This document shows positions 62,084 through 64,000 of a DNA stretch of 64,000 bases, one piece after another (the first letter of the stretch is position 1; each line of letters opens with the position of its first letter). The notes beneath the pieces are model-generated. The model was not told the origin of the DNA and did not search any database. It saw only the letters and a list, made by a program, of their open reading frames with translations. Source of the DNA: an uncultured Alphaproteobacteria bacterium (GTDB lineage: Bacteria; Pseudomonadota; Alphaproteobacteria; RF32; CAG-239); NCBI GenBank assembly GCA_944391495.1, contig CALXTU010000001.1, positions 433,981-497,980 on the forward strand, written 5' to 3'. A program made the translations under genes and the position numbers.

Positions 62084-62159
62084 GCGGAATTTGTTGTGTC
62101 GCCGGATTGATAAAATCTTTGCAAAATGCCTGCCCGCCGGGGTTTTGCAAAAAAAGCGC

Positions 62160-62188
62160 TTGACTATTTGAATTTATGAGTCTAGAGT
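62160..62188 (+). promoter_or_regulatory. Predicted promoter of the str operon
   Basis: TTGACT (62160-62165), 17-nt spacer, TAGAGT (62183-62188), start near 62195, leaving a leader of about 70 nt before rpsL at 62268. Confidence 0.5.
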
Positions 62189-62267
62189 GCCGAGACTCAA
62201 AAAGGGCGAGGAATCGCACTTTTGGTGAGTTTTTTTGTTAATAACCAATACTTTAAGGAAATTTGTG

Positions 62268-62639
62268 ATGCCTACAATTAATCAGTTAATTCGTAAATCA
62301 CGAACACCCAAAGTCAAGAGAAACAAAGTTCCGGCTTTGAAGGCTTGCCCGCAGAAGAGAGGTGTTTGCACAAGGGTTTATACCACAACCCCGAAAAAAC
62401 CGAACTCCGCTCTGCGTAAAGTTGCGCGTGTACGCCTGACAAACGGCTTTGAAGTAATCAGCTATATCCCTGGTGAAGGTCATAACTTGCAAGAACACTC
62501 AGTGGTGCTGATTAGAGGAGGCCGTGTCAAAGACTTGCCTGGTGTTCGTTATCATATCATTCGCGGTACTCTGGATACCCAGGGTGTTACCAAACGTCGT
62601 CAACGTCGTTCTCTGTACGGCGCCAAGAGACCTAAATAA
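62268..62639 (+). CDS. rpsL: 30S ribosomal protein S12
   Basis: S12 lies at the decoding centre. It is 123 aa, [20 protein letters not shown]. The streptomycin region [13 protein letters not shown] and [13 protein letters not shown] has wild-type lysines, so sensitivity is predicted at this site. AAGGAA lies 7 nt before ATG 62268; the longer frame from 62235 is not supported. First gene of the str operon, followed by rpsG after 12 bp. Confidence 0.97.
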   Translation: MPTINQLIRKSRTPKVKRNKVPALKACPQKRGVCTRVYTTTPKKPNSALRKVARVRLTNGFEVISYIPGEGHNLQEHSVVLIRGGRVKDLPGVRYHIIRGTLDTQGVTKRRQRRSLYGAKRPK

Positions 62640-63122
<483 letters not shown>

Positions 63123-63143
63123 TCGTATAACAAGGATAATAAA

Positions 63144-64000
63144 ATGGCTCGTACACATAAACTTGAATTGTACCGCAACATCGGTATCATGGCACACATT
63201 GATGCCGGTAAGACTACTACGACAGAGCGTATCCTTTATTATACCGGACAGAGCCACAAAATCGGCGAGGTTCATGATGGCGCTGCCACCATGGATTGGA
63301 TGGAACAGGAACAGGAACGCGGTATTACCATTACGTCTGCCGCAACCACCTGTTTTTGGAAAGGTCACAGAATTAACATTATTGACACGCCGGGACACGT
63401 TGACTTTACCGTTGAGGTAGAGCGCTCGTTGCGTGTTTTGGACGGCGCCATCACCGTATTTGATTCTGTTGCCGGCGTCGAGCCGCAGTCGGAAACGGTT
63501 TGGAGACAGGCCGATAAATACGGTGTGCCGCGAATTTGTTTCTGCAACAAGATGGATCGAATCGGCGCTAATTTTTACCGCTGCCTGGATATGATTAAAG
63601 ACCGCCTGGGTGCCAGACCGATGGCTTTGCAGCTGCCGATCGGCGTTGAGGCTGATTTCAAAGGTGTTGTAGATCTTTTGAATATGAATGCAATCATTTA
63701 TACCGGCGATACGGCCGATTCACCGATTGAGATTCAGGAAATTCCGGCTGATTTGAAGGAAAAAGCCGAACAGTATCATGCCGAATTGGTCGAAATGGCC
63801 GTCGAGCAGGATGAAAAGGCTATGGAAGATTATCTGGAAGGTAAAGAAGTTTCGGTTGAGGTCTTGAAAAAATGCATCCGCAAGGGTACTCTGGCACAGG
63901 ATTTTGTACCGGTCTTCTGCGGAACCGCTTTCAAAAACAAAGGTGTTCAGCCCTTGCTTGATGCGGTTATCGACTATCTGCCGTCACCGGTTGATCTGAA
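63144..64000 (+). CDS. fusA: Elongation factor G (5' part; cut by window end)
   Basis: The translocase GTPase. 285 codons are visible, from [20 protein letters not shown]. The G1 motif [15 protein letters not shown] (about residue 17-31), switch I with [12 protein letters not shown]3 [20 protein letters not shown] and G4 NKMD are all intact. AAGGAT lies about 7 nt before the ATG. The rest of the gene and the expected tuf and S10-operon genes lie to the right of the window. Confidence 0.96.
   Translation, partial: MARTHKLELYRNIGIMAHIDAGKTTTTERILYYTGQSHKIGEVHDGAATMDWMEQEQERGITITSAATTCFWKGHRINIIDTPGHVDFTVEVERSLRVLDGAITVFDSVAGVEPQSETVWRQADKYGVPRICFCNKMDRIGANFYRCLDMIKDRLGARPMALQLPIGVEADFKGVVDLLNMNAIIYTGDTADSPIEIQEIPADLKEKAEQYHAELVEMAVEQDEKAMEDYLEGKEVSVEVLKKCIRKGTLAQDFVPVFCGTAFKNKGVQPLLDAVIDYLPSPVDL

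Larger units (their letters stand above)
61877..62267. other. kdsD-rpsL divergent intergenic region (391 bp)
   Basis: The left part (61877-61969) is A/T-rich leader for kdsD. A 37-codon frame lies at 61970-62083. From 62084 to 62159 I see nothing beyond GC-rich patches. From 62160 on lies the rpsL promoter and leader. Confidence 0.6.

Noticed and set aside
62013..62219. 68-residue minus-strand frame between kdsD and rpsL
   Set aside because: No ribosome binding site, overlaps the rpsL promoter, and shows no gene-like composition.

Overview
The window looks like chromosomal DNA of an alphaproteobacterium. Three gene orders support this: miaB-phoH-ybeY-corC-lnt followed by an XRE regulator; kdsD-lptC-lptA-lptB-rpoN-hpf-ptsN; and fliL-fliM-DUF6468-motE. 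The long HPF and the flagellin termini (which read like the Azospirillum/Magnetospirillum type) fit as well. It is a Gram-negative cell (LPS transport, Lnt, Kdo synthesis) with rod-shape genes and flagella. Moderate GC with many short AT-rich gaps, and an array of small lineage-specific proteins, suggest a host-associated or gut lineage; that placement is inference only. There is no rRNA, CRISPR array, phage or insertion sequence. One tRNA, tRNA-Leu(UAA), is present.

Layout. 1-1.9 kb: minus-strand YggT fragment, an unknown 383-residue protein and a TerB-like protein. 2-7.9 kb: tightly overlapping operon miaB-phoH-ybeY-corC-lnt, then an XRE regulator. 8.3-13.3 kb: a Sec59/phytol-kinase-like enzyme, then secY-adk and rpsM-rpsK-rpoA, each with its own promoter. 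13.4-17 kb: an unknown gene and gyrA. 17-21.4 kb (minus): metK-trmB-sugar porter-mnmA variant. 21.6-24.6 kb: small unknown genes, a TrhP-type U32 protein and a DUF3108 protein. 24.7-32.1 kb: ddl-miaA, then mreBCD-mrdA-rodA. 32.2-34.7 kb: a tandem pair of degenerate EAL-like proteins. 35-40.7 kb: secreted nitroreductase, histidine phosphatase, a duplicated 70-bp unit at tRNA-Leu, psd-pssA, an unknown 480-residue protein and a carboxylesterase. 40.8-50 kb: a flagellin with a large beta-helix-like insert behind a C10 tract, then a minus-strand motility operon (fliL-fliM-DUF6468-motE-TPR protein) ending in uvrB. 50.1-54 kb: a two-gene pilin/adhesin unit resembling PilV tip adhesins. 54-61.9 kb (minus): infA, a histidine kinase, ptsN, hpf, rpoN, lptB, lptA, lptC and kdsD. 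62.2-64 kb: start of the str operon (rpsL-rpsG-fusA, cut by the window end).

How the genes work together. Envelope biogenesis dominates: rod elongation (MreBCD, PBP2, RodA, Ddl), phosphatidylethanolamine synthesis (Psd, PssA), lipoprotein acylation (Lnt) and LPS export and Kdo supply (LptABC, KdsD). A second theme is translation and tRNA modification (MiaA and MiaB act in sequence on A37; MnmA-like, TrhP and TrmB; ribosomal proteins; IF-1; HPF). The accessory, surface-exposed part is the flagellin and the pilin/adhesin pair; these carry the strongest candidate novelty, together with the tandem EAL-like pair, the MnmA variant that lacks the second catalytic cysteine, and a short metK leader that could hide its own ribosome binding site.
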